The position numbers and the translations under genes are program-made. The notes beneath the pieces were generated by a model. That model was not told the DNA's origin. It saw only the letters and a list, made by a program, of their open reading frames with translations, and made no database searches. A stretch of 64,000 nt of DNA from CAVDWX01 sp963612735. GTDB taxonomy: Bacteria > Bacillota_I > Bacilli_A > RFN20 > CAG-826. Positions 9,115 to 18,894 of this stretch are shown here, one piece after another. Where the stretch lies: the NCBI GenBank assembly GCA_963612735.1, contig CAVDWX010000010.1:1-64000 (forward strand), given 5' to 3'. Every line of letters starts with the position of its first letter. Position 1 is the stretch's first letter.

Positions 9115-10710
9115 ATGAAAAAGAACAATATATTTAAATTATTACCATTATTGATGGTGGTGTCACCACTTGTGGCTTGTAATTCAAGTTCTAGCTCCAA
9201 CAAATTAAACATTGGTGTTGTTAAGATGGGGTATGGTATTGAATGGGTTCAAGATTTAGCGGCGAAATTTACTCAAGAAACTGGTATTAAGGTAGTTATC
9301 AGTGAATTTCCAGGTCAAGCTGGCGCGGATGCTTTAGCGAGCGCTGTTGATAATGGCGGCAAATTCGATCTTGTCTTTACTAAAAGAGGGACCTTTGAAT
9401 CTGATATATACACAAAAAAGAGTGTGAAAAAATGTTCTCCTTTATATGAAGATTTAACTGAATCTGTCTATAACTACACTAATGCTGGCGAAAATAAAAC
9501 GATTGGTGAAAAGTTATCCCAAGATATGAAAGATTATTATAATTTTGATGGACATTATTACGGTTTACCTTGGACTAGTGGCTTTATGGGTATCACTCGC
9601 AATGTGACAATATGGAAAGCGATGGGTTATACCGATGAAGATATCCCTAATACCACCGATGAATTGATGGCCTTATGCGATGATATTTATTCTAAACATT
9701 ATACTTATCCTGGAACGACTCCTTTATCTGGACAAGTATATCCATTTATTTATAGCGACCGTGCCGAATATTATACTTCTGTTATTAATGTATGGACCGC
9801 TCAATATGAAGGCAAAGATACAATTAACAATTATTTTATGAAAGGTTTAGGTCCAGATCAAAGCGAACCAAATGAATATTTCTATACATATGATGGTCAA
9901 TCCGCGGCCTTAGAAGTGTTAGGGGAATTATTAAACGGCAATGATGGAAATCGTCAAGATCCAACCACATCAATTGATTTTACCTCGATGCAAAGAGCTT
10001 TTTATCAAGGCAGTGCCGTTTTTTGTATTAATGGAAGCTGGCTTGAAAATGAATCTGGCTCCAGCAGTGGATTACAAAGCGATGTTGATTTCATCAAAAT
10101 GCCAGTTGTTAGTTCCATCGTCAATCGATTATCGATTAAAGGCGATGCTGAAGCCGATAAAAAATTAAGTGCAGCCATTTCTTATGTTGATTCACACACG
10201 CAAGATGGAAGTGATGCTCCTTTATCAGCAGCGGATATGAAAATTGTAAGAGAAGCGAGAAGCTATAGTTATTTAGGTGGTGGTGTTGATCATCAAGCCT
10301 TTGTTCTCGCTTATAGCAAAAATAAAGATAATGGTATCTCATTTTTAAGATACATGTATAGCGATGAAGGATTAAATAGTTATCGTAAAACGATGGGTGG
10401 ACTTTGCTTGCCTGCGACACCATGTAAAGAATATGACACTCTTGATAATACTATTTCTGTTTTTAAACAAAGCGTTATTAAAGCGATGAATGAAAATTTA
10501 ATGTTTTATGAATCTAGAAAGGCGAAATTATTTTGCTTAGGTAAAATCGATTTACATTTCCAAAATGGAACAGGTCGATCCACGGTTTCACTTCTTAAAG
10601 GGAATAATGACCAAGCTAAAATGAGTGTTGATCAAATTATGACTGAAAATTATGAATATATTCGTAAGAATCTATCCGATATTCAAGATTTGATCAATCA
10701 AGCTAAATAA
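9115..10710 (+). CDS. Sugar ABC transporter substrate-binding lipoprotein (family 1)
   Basis: A 531-residue extracytoplasmic binding protein. The lipobox LVAC places the lipidated Cys at residue 22, followed by a Ser-rich tether. The mature part has the two-lobe family 1 pattern, with an early GVVKMGYGIEWVQDLAAKF segment and YGLPWTSGFMG at the hinge region. A perfect AGGAGG at 9104-9109 sets the ATG at 9115; longer in-frame readings run into the permease gene and are not credible. It delivers the oligosaccharide to the two permeases encoded just upstream. Confidence 0.85.
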   Translation: MKKNNIFKLLPLLMVVSPLVACNSSSSSNKLNIGVVKMGYGIEWVQDLAAKFTQETGIKVVISEFPGQAGADALASAVDNGGKFDLVFTKRGTFESDIYTKKSVKKCSPLYEDLTESVYNYTNAGENKTIGEKLSQDMKDYYNFDGHYYGLPWTSGFMGITRNVTIWKAMGYTDEDIPNTTDELMALCDDIYSKHYTYPGTTPLSGQVYPFIYSDRAEYYTSVINVWTAQYEGKDTINNYFMKGLGPDQSEPNEYFYTYDGQSAALEVLGELLNGNDGNRQDPTTSIDFTSMQRAFYQGSAVFCINGSWLENESGSSSGLQSDVDFIKMPVVSSIVNRLSIKGDAEADKKLSAAISYVDSHTQDGSDAPLSAADMKIVREARSYSYLGGGVDHQAFVLAYSKNKDNGISFLRYMYSDEGLNSYRKTMGGLCLPATPCKEYDTLDNTISVFKQSVIKAMNENLMFYESRKAKLFCLGKIDLHFQNGTGRSTVSLLKGNNDQAKMSVDQIMTENYEYIRKNLSDIQDLINQAK

Positions 10711-10726
10711 TTAGTAGAGATATATT

Positions 10727-13234
10727 ATGAAAAATAAAAGTTTAGCGTTTATCTTACTTATAGGTGCCACGATACCAACGATGGTAGGCTGTTCAACCTC
10801 TAGCTCCATTTTAGAATGCTTTAGTGTTTATTCCACTGTTAAAGTATCACAAAATGCCGACCATTCAGTTTATTATGATAAATTAGATCCTAAAATTGAT
10901 GTCAGCATGATGCAAAATGAATCCGAAGCTGGACAAATCATTTTTAGATTTAGTAGAGATATTAAGAATTTTACGGTTGAAGTTAGCGATTTAGTGAGTA
11001 ACAACAATAAAACCATTTCCAAAGACAATGTTACTGTTTATATGCAAAGATATCTTGAATTAGATAAAGATTTCGACCATATCGAAGACCTCCCAACTGG
11101 GACTATGGTACCTGATTTCTTATTACCAGTCGAATACGCTATTAGCAGTAATGAAAATAAGATTAATAAAGATGATTATCAAGGATTTGTCGTTGATATT
11201 AGATCAAATAGTAATACCGAAGGCGGGACTTATACAGGAACTGTTAAGTTCACATTTGATAATGTTGTTAAAGAAATCCCTGTCAGCGCTACAGTATGGG
11301 GTTTTCAATACGAAGGTACTAGAGAAATGAAATCTTCATTCCTCGTTTATCGAGGAGCGTTATTGTCTGGAGAATATAACGCTAGTGATGAAACAGTTCA
11401 AGCCTATACCGACATGTTGACTGATTTTAAAGTTAACGCTATGGTCGTCGAGACTCCGGACAAATATAACGTTACTACCATGAAGGAATATGTTGATAAC
11501 CAAGTTAGAATGATAAATGCTAATCCTAATTATTCTTCTATTCCACTTCCAATTGTTAATATTCCTTATTCTTTTAGTGTTGTTGATATTCCAAGCAATC
11601 GTTCAAGTTTGACTGATAATCAAAAAGTGGTCTGCATGTTATATGATTTCATTCGTAATTTGGTTGCTAATTCATCTAATGATATCAATTATCTTAAATA
11701 TGCTTATCTATATTTAACTAATTTTGATGAAATGGATATGTATAAAGGACCTAGTGGTAGTTATGAAAGAGGTTTAAAATTCTTTGCTAAAGATGGACAA
11801 CTTGAACAAATTTTAAACCTTATTGTGAACCGCATTAATAAAGATGGAGAGCTTTCTAAATTCAACGTCGATAAAAGAGAAGAAATCGTTAATTCCATTT
11901 TAAATATCGATAGAGTTAATCCTCTTACTACTTTTGATAGCACCATTGTGGAAACATTGGATCAAGTTTCATGTCCATATATTTCTCAATTAGAGAACAG
12001 TGAATATTATGCTCGTTATGATTATAATCGCGATGAAAACGCGAATGGTGAGTTGTGGACTTATACATGCGTTGGTCCAAAAGCTCCTTATCCAACTTTC
12101 CATTTAGGCGATTATAACCTTGGTAGTAGAACTACTGGTTGGACTATGAAAAGAAGAAATGTGACCGGATATTTATATTATGCCGTCAATATTTATTCTG
12201 AACTTAATAATTCCGCGAATGGAGAATTTATCGATCCTTATACCACTCCAACTAGAAGCGCTGAGTGTCCTGGCGATGGCTTTTTAATCTATCCTGGTGG
12301 CAAATATGGTAGCACCTCTCCTTTCCCATCTAATCGATTATTATCATTTAGAGATGGAATGGATGATTATGATTTATTAAGCGTTTATGAAAGAGAACTT
12401 AATAAAGCGGAAACGACATACGGAGTGAGTTTTGACTTTGAAGCTTTGATGAATGAAGTTTATGACAAAGTTATCACCAGTGCTTTATATGTTAGTGATG
12501 ATGAAGCTGTTTTATTAGCAAGACAAGAAATTGCTAATCGCATTTTAGCGCTTAAATCTGATGATAATTTATTAGTCAATTCTTATTTAAACGGTGATAA
12601 AGTTACTACTGAAATTTATTCTTTATATAATTCATTTAACATTAACGGAAATGACGTTGATTCATCCGATATTGTTAAGTCTAATAAAGGCTATAAATAC
12701 GTTTATGAATCCAATGCTTGTCAAGTTTCGTCTCTTAAGATTTTAGGGATGACTTCTAATCTTACTTACCATATCTCTTATCAAGATTATGTTAGTACTT
12801 TCAAAAATGTAAACGATATCAATGTTAGCGAAGGCTCTTCTATTGGAGTTGAAAATAATACTTTAGTATGTGAAATGAATTCACTTGATAAGGGTAGTGT
12901 TAACGCTAATAGAAGATTTAAATTGTTTGTTGATATCGCTAATAATGATTTAGCTAATGTAAAAGGCATTGATTTTACTATTAAAAATGATACTGCTCAA
13001 CCTTTAACTATCAATGTCAGTCTTGATGGAGTAACTTCTAAATACACTAAGACAGTTTATTTATATCCAAATGAGGAAAGAAGTTTCCATTATAATTTTG
13101 TTCTTGAAGACGAAAATAAAATTTCTTATGCTTCTGGAATTAAATTTGAATTAGAAAATTACGATTCGGTAAATGAAAGCATCTATTCTTACGCTAGAAA
13201 TTTCACCATTAGTAATATTTCATTTTATCGATAG
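10727..13234 (+). CDS. DUF4091/GH123-like lipoprotein glycoside hydrolase
   Basis: An 835-residue surface lipoprotein (lipobox MVGC, Cys at residue 22). The N-terminal part is a beta-sandwich; the centre is barrel-like; near residues 525-545 the segment GDGFLIYPGGKYG followed by NRLLSFRDGMDDYDLL is the hallmark of DUF4091 and of the C-terminal part of GH123. GH123 contains beta-N-acetylgalactosaminidases acting on glycosphingolipids, so HexNAc release outside the cell is a reasonable guess, not proven. A further roughly 250-residue C-terminal extension looks like a beta-sandwich and may bind glycans. It sits between the binding protein and another surface lipoprotein in the importer operon. 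Confidence 0.65.
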   Translation: MKNKSLAFILLIGATIPTMVGCSTSSSILECFSVYSTVKVSQNADHSVYYDKLDPKIDVSMMQNESEAGQIIFRFSRDIKNFTVEVSDLVSNNNKTISKDNVTVYMQRYLELDKDFDHIEDLPTGTMVPDFLLPVEYAISSNENKINKDDYQGFVVDIRSNSNTEGGTYTGTVKFTFDNVVKEIPVSATVWGFQYEGTREMKSSFLVYRGALLSGEYNASDETVQAYTDMLTDFKVNAMVVETPDKYNVTTMKEYVDNQVRMINANPNYSSIPLPIVNIPYSFSVVDIPSNRSSLTDNQKVVCMLYDFIRNLVANSSNDINYLKYAYLYLTNFDEMDMYKGPSGSYERGLKFFAKDGQLEQILNLIVNRINKDGELSKFNVDKREEIVNSILNIDRVNPLTTFDSTIVETLDQVSCPYISQLENSEYYARYDYNRDENANGELWTYTCVGPKAPYPTFHLGDYNLGSRTTGWTMKRRNVTGYLYYAVNIYSELNNSANGEFIDPYTTPTRSAECPGDGFLIYPGGKYGSTSPFPSNRLLSFRDGMDDYDLLSVYERELNKAETTYGVSFDFEALMNEVYDKVITSALYVSDDEAVLLARQEIANRILALKSDDNLLVNSYLNGDKVTTEIYSLYNSFNINGNDVDSSDIVKSNKGYKYVYESNACQVSSLKILGMTSNLTYHISYQDYVSTFKNVNDINVSEGSSIGVENNTLVCEMNSLDKGSVNANRRFKLFVDIANNDLANVKGIDFTIKNDTAQPLTINVSLDGVTSKYTKTVYLYPNEERSFHYNFVLEDENKISYASGIKFELENYDSVNESIYSYARNFTISNISFYR

Positions 13235-13248
13235 AGGGAGTTAATTAT

Positions 13249-14523
13249 ATGAAAACAAATAGAGCATTATTACTATTATTACTTCCTACTTTATTATTCA
13301 CTTCATGTGGTAAAGAAAAAGAACCTTCTTATTCTAACGAAGTACTTTTGAATGGATATGAAACTGTTAGCGATATGTATCGCTCTAAATTAATTTATTC
13401 ATTCAACAATTACAACATGAAATGTGCTTTCGAAATTAATAAAGATTCCACTTATATCAAAGAAGGTAGCGGATCTTTAAAGATGTATATGGAAAGAGCC
13501 GTGAGTGGAGATTATTCCTATTTTGTGCAACGTTTTTCCCAAAGCGAAGCTAAGGAACGCGATATTTTTGATATCGATAAATTCTCTTTGTGGCTTTATA
13601 ACACCTCGGATGTAGAAACAACTATTTCTCTTGCTTTAATTGGCACCGGAGATAAAGTAGTCACTAAACAAGACTTTAAATTAGTGGCTTCTAATTGGAA
13701 TTATCTCGAATATAATTTATCAAAATTAATTGTTGAAACATCTTATGAAAGCTTAATTGGTTTTGGTATCTTAATTAATGAGACTAATGGCACTTATTAT
13801 TTAGATGATTGGAAAGTTTATTTTGGAGCGACATACACTGATGAAGATTTAAAAGTATTAGATATCATTAATGAAGCCAGCACTAAAGTGAGTGCCCTAA
13901 ATTTAAATATGAATTTCAACGACACTAGTGAAGTGGCTAAGCTTGAAGAAGCTTGTACTTTATATTATCAAATCGATTCTTCTTATCGAAGCGCCGTTAA
14001 AGGGGCTAATAACTTGCTCACCTTAGCGGAATCCTATACCAAATTTTTATCGACGAATAGCGATCCCGCTGTTGCGTTTAATTTTGCTAATCCTGCAGGC
14101 TTAGTTCAAGCTAGCGTCTCTTTATTATCTAGTGGAGGCGTTAACTTATCTTATTCGACTGATATTAAAAGACCTTCCACTAATGGTTCGATTAAAATCA
14201 GTGCGAACGGAAGCACTAAATGGACATATTTAGATTTAACAACATCGTTAACTTTATCTGATTATTCTAAATTTGGCTTCTGGTTTTATAACGATAGTGC
14301 TCAAGAATTTGGCTTCTGTGTCCAATGGAATGCGACCGCTCAATACATCAAACCAAAAGGATATATTAGTGATAATGATGGTTGGCAGTACTGCGAATAT
14401 TCTTGTGCCGGATTATCTAATAAAGTCGAATTTGAATATTGCACTGTGGCTGAAGGCGTTGCTGGAGGCATTTTAGATACCGAAGGCGATATTTACATTA
14501 GCGATGTCACATTGATTAAATAA
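13249..14523 (+). CDS. Surface lipoprotein with two carbohydrate-binding-like modules
   Basis: A 424-residue lipoprotein (lipobox FTSC, Cys at residue 20). It has two beta-rich modules, about residues 30-195 and 285-424, joined by a helical linker, each ending in a segment typical of jelly-roll binding modules (YYLDDWKVYFG and DIYISDVTLI). The layout repeats that of the proteins at 3475-5070 and 5289-7127, although identity is lower and the Cys-rich part is absent. No catalytic residues are evident. Site AGGGAG at 13233-13238. Likely a glycan-capture protein feeding the importer (inference). Confidence 0.55.
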   Translation: MKTNRALLLLLLPTLLFTSCGKEKEPSYSNEVLLNGYETVSDMYRSKLIYSFNNYNMKCAFEINKDSTYIKEGSGSLKMYMERAVSGDYSYFVQRFSQSEAKERDIFDIDKFSLWLYNTSDVETTISLALIGTGDKVVTKQDFKLVASNWNYLEYNLSKLIVETSYESLIGFGILINETNGTYYLDDWKVYFGATYTDEDLKVLDIINEASTKVSALNLNMNFNDTSEVAKLEEACTLYYQIDSSYRSAVKGANNLLTLAESYTKFLSTNSDPAVAFNFANPAGLVQASVSLLSSGGVNLSYSTDIKRPSTNGSIKISANGSTKWTYLDLTTSLTLSDYSKFGFWFYNDSAQEFGFCVQWNATAQYIKPKGYISDNDGWQYCEYSCAGLSNKVEFEYCTVAEGVAGGILDTEGDIYISDVTLIK

Positions 14524-14537
14524 AATAAGGTATTAGA

Positions 14538-15287
14538 ATGCCACAAGTTAAACTTGAAGATATCAGTGTCTCATACTCTTCTAGAAAAAATAGCAATTAT
14601 GTTTTAAATGACTTAAATGTTATTTTTGAAGATGGGAAGATTAATGTTATCTTGGGCGAAAGTGGTTGTGGTAAGACCACATTATTACATTTAATTTGTG
14701 GCACGCTTAATGCTAGCAAAGGCAATATCTATTTTGATGATTTAGATATTACTAATTTCTCTATTCGCGATCGAAATGTGGCTTTAGTTAATCAAAGCAT
14801 AACTTTATATCCCCATTTAAATGTTTTTAAAAATATCGCTTTTCCTCTTATGCATACCTCCGCGAGTGGAGAAGAGATTAAAAATAGAGTTTATGAAGTC
14901 AGTAAATTACTACATATCGAACATTTATTAACTCGTAAGCCAAAACAAATATCATTAGGGCAAGCTCAACGTGTTTGTATAGCTAAAGCGATTATTAAAA
15001 GACCATACGTCTTCTTATTTGATGAACCTTTTTCAAATCTTGATGAAGCTTTACGAATCGAATTAAGAACTGAACTAAAAAAATGCTTACTTGATTTAAA
15101 AGCAACATCAATATTTGTCACTCATAATATTAAAGAAGCGATGATGATGGGTGATTATATCTATGTCATGGATGAAGGACATATTATAGAAAAAATAGAA
15201 GCTAAAAATTTCTTAGAGGCGAAAAGTAAAGCCGCGAAAGAATTGATTAAAAATGAGTTTAAAGATGAAAATGTACTCGACGACTGA
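14538..15287 (+). CDS. Short ABC transporter ATPase with altered signature motif
   Basis: A 249-residue ATPase. Walker A GESGCGKTT is near residue 40, the Q-loop has the MalK-like context NQSITLYPHLNVFKN, Walker B is FLFDEP near residue 160, and the switch His is in VTHN. The ABC signature reads SLGQAQR near residue 140 instead of LSGGQQR. It lacks the C-terminal TOBE regulatory domain of MalK/MsmK proteins; a full-length MsmK/UgpC-type ATPase is encoded later in the same operon (17253-18887). It could pair with that ATPase in a hetero-dimer or serve the small membrane proteins downstream. The 3' end overlaps the next gene by 35 bases. Confidence 0.8.
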   Translation: MPQVKLEDISVSYSSRKNSNYVLNDLNVIFEDGKINVILGESGCGKTTLLHLICGTLNASKGNIYFDDLDITNFSIRDRNVALVNQSITLYPHLNVFKNIAFPLMHTSASGEEIKNRVYEVSKLLHIEHLLTRKPKQISLGQAQRVCIAKAIIKRPYVFLFDEPFSNLDEALRIELRTELKKCLLDLKATSIFVTHNIKEAMMMGDYIYVMDEGHIIEKIEAKNFLEAKSKAAKELIKNEFKDENVLDD

Positions 15288-15744
15288 TTTAGATATATTT
15301 AAGAAAAAATATCGTTTATTTTCGATTCTATTTTTCGTTTCTATATTTTTATTGATTGCTTTATTTGTTCTAAGTCTTTGCTTTACTAATTATAAGAATT
15401 ATTTATATTTTGAAATCATTGGTGGCGTTATTGCGTCGATTTTCGTTTTTATATGCATTTTATTTTATTTTAGATTGATCGATTACAAACGTTTAATTAA
15501 TCACTACCTCAGTGTCTTTAATGAGAAAAAAACTTATATCGATGGAACATTTCTTTCTCTTGGCGAATATATCATCACATTAGATGATAATATCAGAGTT
15601 AAAGAAGCCTATTTTGAAGTTGATAATAATAAAGTTACTTATTATATTTTATCTATTTTTGATACGGAAAATTTAAAAGCTAATACCAAATATAATGTCC
15701 TCCTCGCTGATCGTTTTATAAGGAGCTTTAATTATGAAATATAA
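15253..15744 (+). CDS. Small two-helix membrane protein of unknown function
   Basis: A 163-residue protein with two adjacent transmembrane helices at about residues 23-45 and 57-80, then a soluble C-terminal domain of about 80 residues. I do not recognise the family. The start is uncertain: ATG codons at 15253, 15265 and 15271 all lack a clear ribosome binding site, and translation is probably coupled to the ATPase gene it overlaps. It is followed by an 11-base overlap with the next gene. Position between an ABC ATPase and a YesL-like protein suggests an accessory role in the transporter or its export apparatus (inference). Confidence 0.55.
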   Translation: MSLKMKMYSTTDLDIFKKKYRLFSILFFVSIFLLIALFVLSLCFTNYKNYLYFEIIGGVIASIFVFICILFYFRLIDYKRLINHYLSVFNEKKTYIDGTFLSLGEYIITLDDNIRVKEAYFEVDNNKVTYYILSIFDTENLKANTKYNVLLADRFIRSFNYEI

Positions 15745-16342
15745 TTTTCCTTATAAAGCTCATTTTCAAAGAAATATTTGGCTTTACATTTTATTAATGT
15801 TAATAGTTACTACTTCTTATGAGTTTGCTATTAAAAGTAAATCCGCACTCAAAAAATATCAAAAATTTAATATTTTTGTGGCCACTAAAAAAGTGGATTT
15901 AGATTCACTTAAAGCAAAAATTAACAATTATATCGATAATGATACGATTAAAAATGTCGTTATCAATCAATGTAATCCCACTCTTACTTCTTATTACACG
16001 ATGTACACCACTTTTGGTTTAGAAGACGCTGATATCCTCATCCTTAATAGCGAATATATCTTTATTAATGATTTGAAAAGTCATTTCACTTCTTTTACAA
16101 GTGAATCGTCGTATTATGGTGAGACAAATTATATTTATAATGATGTCCATTATGGGATAGAGATATATCAAAATAAAAAAGGCCGCCTAACTAACTATAT
16201 TACCTATGATGAAGATGCAACTTATTATTTATTCATCAATAAAAAATCAAAACATTTATTAGGTTTTACTAGCGATAGTGAAGGCAAAACGAATTCGCTT
16301 ATAAAAGTGTTAGGAGGTATTTTTAATGAAGAATCAAAATAA
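15734..16342 (+). CDS. Single-helix membrane-anchored protein, paralogue of the gene cut by the left edge
   Basis: A 202-residue protein with one N-terminal transmembrane helix (about residues 11-32) and an extracytoplasmic domain. The segment YYTMYTTFGLEDADILILN matches the visible part of the partial gene at 1-311. AAGGAG at 15719-15724 supports the ATG at 15734. The end overlaps the YesL-like gene by 17 bases, the same order seen at the left edge of the window. Function unknown; the DADILIL core could be a small Rossmann-like or binding fold, but this is not established. Confidence 0.6.
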   Translation: MKYNFPYKAHFQRNIWLYILLMLIVTTSYEFAIKSKSALKKYQKFNIFVATKKVDLDSLKAKINNYIDNDTIKNVVINQCNPTLTSYYTMYTTFGLEDADILILNSEYIFINDLKSHFTSFTSESSYYGETNYIYNDVHYGIEIYQNKKGRLTNYITYDEDATYYLFINKKSKHLLGFTSDSEGKTNSLIKVLGGIFNEESK

Positions 16343-17249
16343 AGGTAAAAAAGTTAAAAAAGTCACCCCTGATTTTTTATTAGAACAACTTCCTTCCACT
16401 CGAAGAAAACAGTTTTTTGATATTTTAAAAAATGAATACCGAACGCTTTTATTAATCGGACTCATCTTAGTGCTGTTTTTTATCCCGTTTATAGTTTCTA
16501 ATATTTTTGAATATGGTTTTATGAGCGGTACTTCTGAAACAATTAAAAAAGCTATGGAAGCGGAAGGAAGAAATAGTGAAGAAATTGCTAGAGCTATTAA
16601 ATTACAAATGAGGTCTATTCATCTTTTATTTACTGGCATTAATATAATTTGCTTTATGATTTTTTCTTTAGGATTAGCGGGAGTATCGCGCGTTATAAAA
16701 TGCCTTTGTTTTGGAGAAGGCGTTGTTTTTAAAAGCGACTTCTTCATCGGCATAAAAGAGTACTATAAATCATTTTTGGCGGTTGGCTTTTTTTCAGGTC
16801 TATTTTATTTCTTAATGACTTATACCGGAGCCATGCTAGACGCTTTAAGTAAAGATAATTCTAGTTTACTTATTGTTAAAGGTTTAACGATTGGATTTTA
16901 TTTTGCACTTCTAGTTCCTTTATTCCTTTTTTCGTTAGCGCAATCAACCTTATATAATGTGCCATTTTTTAAAAATATTTCTAACTCTATAAAATTTATT
17001 ATAAATAAATATTATATTTGTCTCATTTTTTCTATAATAATTTATATGATATATCTATTGACTTATATAGTTTATCCACTCATTTCAATCTTATCTTTTG
17101 TAGCGGTTATTATTCTTATTGTCCCTTTTATAGAACTAGCGTTTCATTTATTCGCTTTATCGCTATTTGATAAATACATTAACAAAAATTATTACCCTCA
17201 AATTTATAAAAAAGGGTTATACATAAAAGATAATACAAAGGAGAATTAA
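16326..17249 (+). CDS. YesL/DUF624-like polytopic membrane protein (second copy)
   Basis: A 307-residue membrane protein with about six hydrophobic segments, paralogous to the product of 301-1152: LPSTRRKQFF near residue 24 and the C-terminal pattern DKYINKNYYPxIYKKGL are shared. AGGAGG at 16312-16317 supports the ATG at 16326. It lies three bases before the long MsmK-type ATPase gene. YesL-like proteins are commonly linked to CUT1 importers but have no agreed biochemical role. Confidence 0.6.
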   Translation: MKNQNKGKKVKKVTPDFLLEQLPSTRRKQFFDILKNEYRTLLLIGLILVLFFIPFIVSNIFEYGFMSGTSETIKKAMEAEGRNSEEIARAIKLQMRSIHLLFTGINIICFMIFSLGLAGVSRVIKCLCFGEGVVFKSDFFIGIKEYYKSFLAVGFFSGLFYFLMTYTGAMLDALSKDNSSLLIVKGLTIGFYFALLVPLFLFSLAQSTLYNVPFFKNISNSIKFIINKYYICLIFSIIIYMIYLLTYIVYPLISILSFVAVIILIVPFIELAFHLFALSLFDKYINKNYYPQIYKKGLYIKDNTKEN

Positions 17250-17252
17250 ATT

Positions 17253-18887
17253 ATGGCGACTTTATCTTTTAAAAACATTAATAAAATCTATGACAATCAT
17301 GTACAAGCAGTGTTTGATTTCAATCTAGAAGTTAAAGACAAGGAATTTATTGTTTTTGTGGGGCCTTCTGGATGTGGCAAATCCACTACGCTTAGAATGG
17401 TCGCGGGCTTAGAAGACATCACCAGTGGTCAATTATTAATCGATGGAGTTTATGTCAACAATGTGGTTCCAAAAGATCGTAACATTGCCATGGTTTTCCA
17501 ATCCTATGCCTTATATCCTCATATGAGTGTTTATAACAATATGGCTTTTGCTTTGAAATTAAGAAAAGTCAGAATGCCACTTTATTTACCTAACCCTGAA
17601 TGCGATGCGATTAGAGAAGAAAATAAACAACTTTTTAAAGCTATTAAAAAATTAAATCGTCAAATTAAAAAGAAAAATGAACCCAAAGAACTCGTTAATG
17701 AACGCGATAATATCTTTGAAAAAATTTATAATAACGAAGAAAAAAGGAAATCGCTTCTCGTTCAACAAACAGGTATCTCTCAATTAGATATCAAAGAATG
17801 CACTAAACTTATTGATATGCTTAAATATGAGATTGAACTATACAATAAAAAAATAGTTCATTTAAATAAAAAGCTCGATCAATATACAGCTCGTAAGGAA
17901 GCTTTAAGCGCTAATGAAAATATTGATAATGAGAAGAAAAATAAAAGATTAGAAGAACTTACTAATGAAATTAATAAAATTACAAATCATATCAATATTA
18001 TTTCAGATAGCATTGAGCAGAAAAAGAATCAACTTACCGTTACTGAAACGACATTAAATCACTTCAAAAATAATGAAGTCCCATTAGAAGAATTAAGAAA
18101 ACATACCGCTTATGAAATTGCGTTAGAAGTTTATAAAGCTGCGAGAACGCTTGGCTTAACTAAATATTTATTACGTAAACCAGCCGCATTAAGTGGTGGA
18201 CAAAGACAACGTGTCGCTCTAGGTAGAGCTATTGTAAGACATCCGAAAGTTTTCTTAATGGATGAACCTCTTTCTAACTTAGACGCTAAATTACGTGTTC
18301 AAATGAGAAATGAAATTTCTAAGATTCATGAATCTGTTGGTGCGACAACAATATATGTTACTCACGATCAAACCGAGGCGATGACGATGGCTAATCGTAT
18401 CGTTATTATGAAAGATGGTTATATTCAACAAATTGGAACGCCTAAAGAAGTGTATAACGATCCTAGCAATATGTTTGTCGCAGGCTTTATTGGTAGCCCA
18501 GCAATGAACTTTATTAAAGGAAAATTAGTGGGTCATAATTTTGTCATTGATGGAGAAAAACCAATCAATATCAAACTCAGTAAAAAAGATGTCGATTTAT
18601 TATCATCATATCAAGATAAAGAATTATATTTAGGCGTTAGACCAGAATCCATTTTCTTAAAAGATGATGTCAATAATACTAATCCCACTAATTCGATTAA
18701 ATTACAATGCGATTTCGCTGAAATGTTAGGATATGAATTATTGCTCTACACTTATATCAATGGTCAAAAGGTCATCGTTAAAACATCCACGAAAGCGGAT
18801 ATTAAGACCCATGATTTCATGGAAATCGCCTTTAATAATGATATGATTTATTTCTTTGATAGCGAAACCACTAATAGAATTAAATAA
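17253..18887 (+). CDS. msmK: MsmK/UgpC-type sugar ABC ATPase with a large coiled-coil insert
   Basis: A 544-residue ATPase that powers CUT1 permeases. Walker A GPSGCGKST is near residue 37, the Q-loop FQSYALYPHMSVYNNM near 82, LSGGQRQR near 313, Walker B FLMDEPLSNLDAKL near 333, the switch His in VTHDQTEA, and a C-terminal TOBE-like domain with GVRPESI. Normal MsmK proteins are about 365-375 residues; here about 180 Lys/Glu/Asn-rich residues (about 105-285), strongly heptad-like, are inserted in the helical subdomain between Q-loop and signature. Comparable inserts are known in mycoplasma UgpC-like ATPases. All catalytic motifs are intact, so it should be active. AAAGGAG at 17236-17242 sets the start. 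Confidence 0.85.
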   Translation: MATLSFKNINKIYDNHVQAVFDFNLEVKDKEFIVFVGPSGCGKSTTLRMVAGLEDITSGQLLIDGVYVNNVVPKDRNIAMVFQSYALYPHMSVYNNMAFALKLRKVRMPLYLPNPECDAIREENKQLFKAIKKLNRQIKKKNEPKELVNERDNIFEKIYNNEEKRKSLLVQQTGISQLDIKECTKLIDMLKYEIELYNKKIVHLNKKLDQYTARKEALSANENIDNEKKNKRLEELTNEINKITNHINIISDSIEQKKNQLTVTETTLNHFKNNEVPLEELRKHTAYEIALEVYKAARTLGLTKYLLRKPAALSGGQRQRVALGRAIVRHPKVFLMDEPLSNLDAKLRVQMRNEISKIHESVGATTIYVTHDQTEAMTMANRIVIMKDGYIQQIGTPKEVYNDPSNMFVAGFIGSPAMNFIKGKLVGHNFVIDGEKPINIKLSKKDVDLLSSYQDKELYLGVRPESIFLKDDVNNTNPTNSIKLQCDFAEMLGYELLLYTYINGQKVIVKTSTKADIKTHDFMEIAFNNDMIYFFDSETTNRIK

Positions 18888-18894
18888 TTATATT

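Noticed and set aside
10136..10423. Reading frames on the strand opposite to the binding-protein gene, and similar antisense frames elsewhere
   Set aside because: They lack ribosome sites, recognisable domains and consistent codon use, and lie within well-supported genes.
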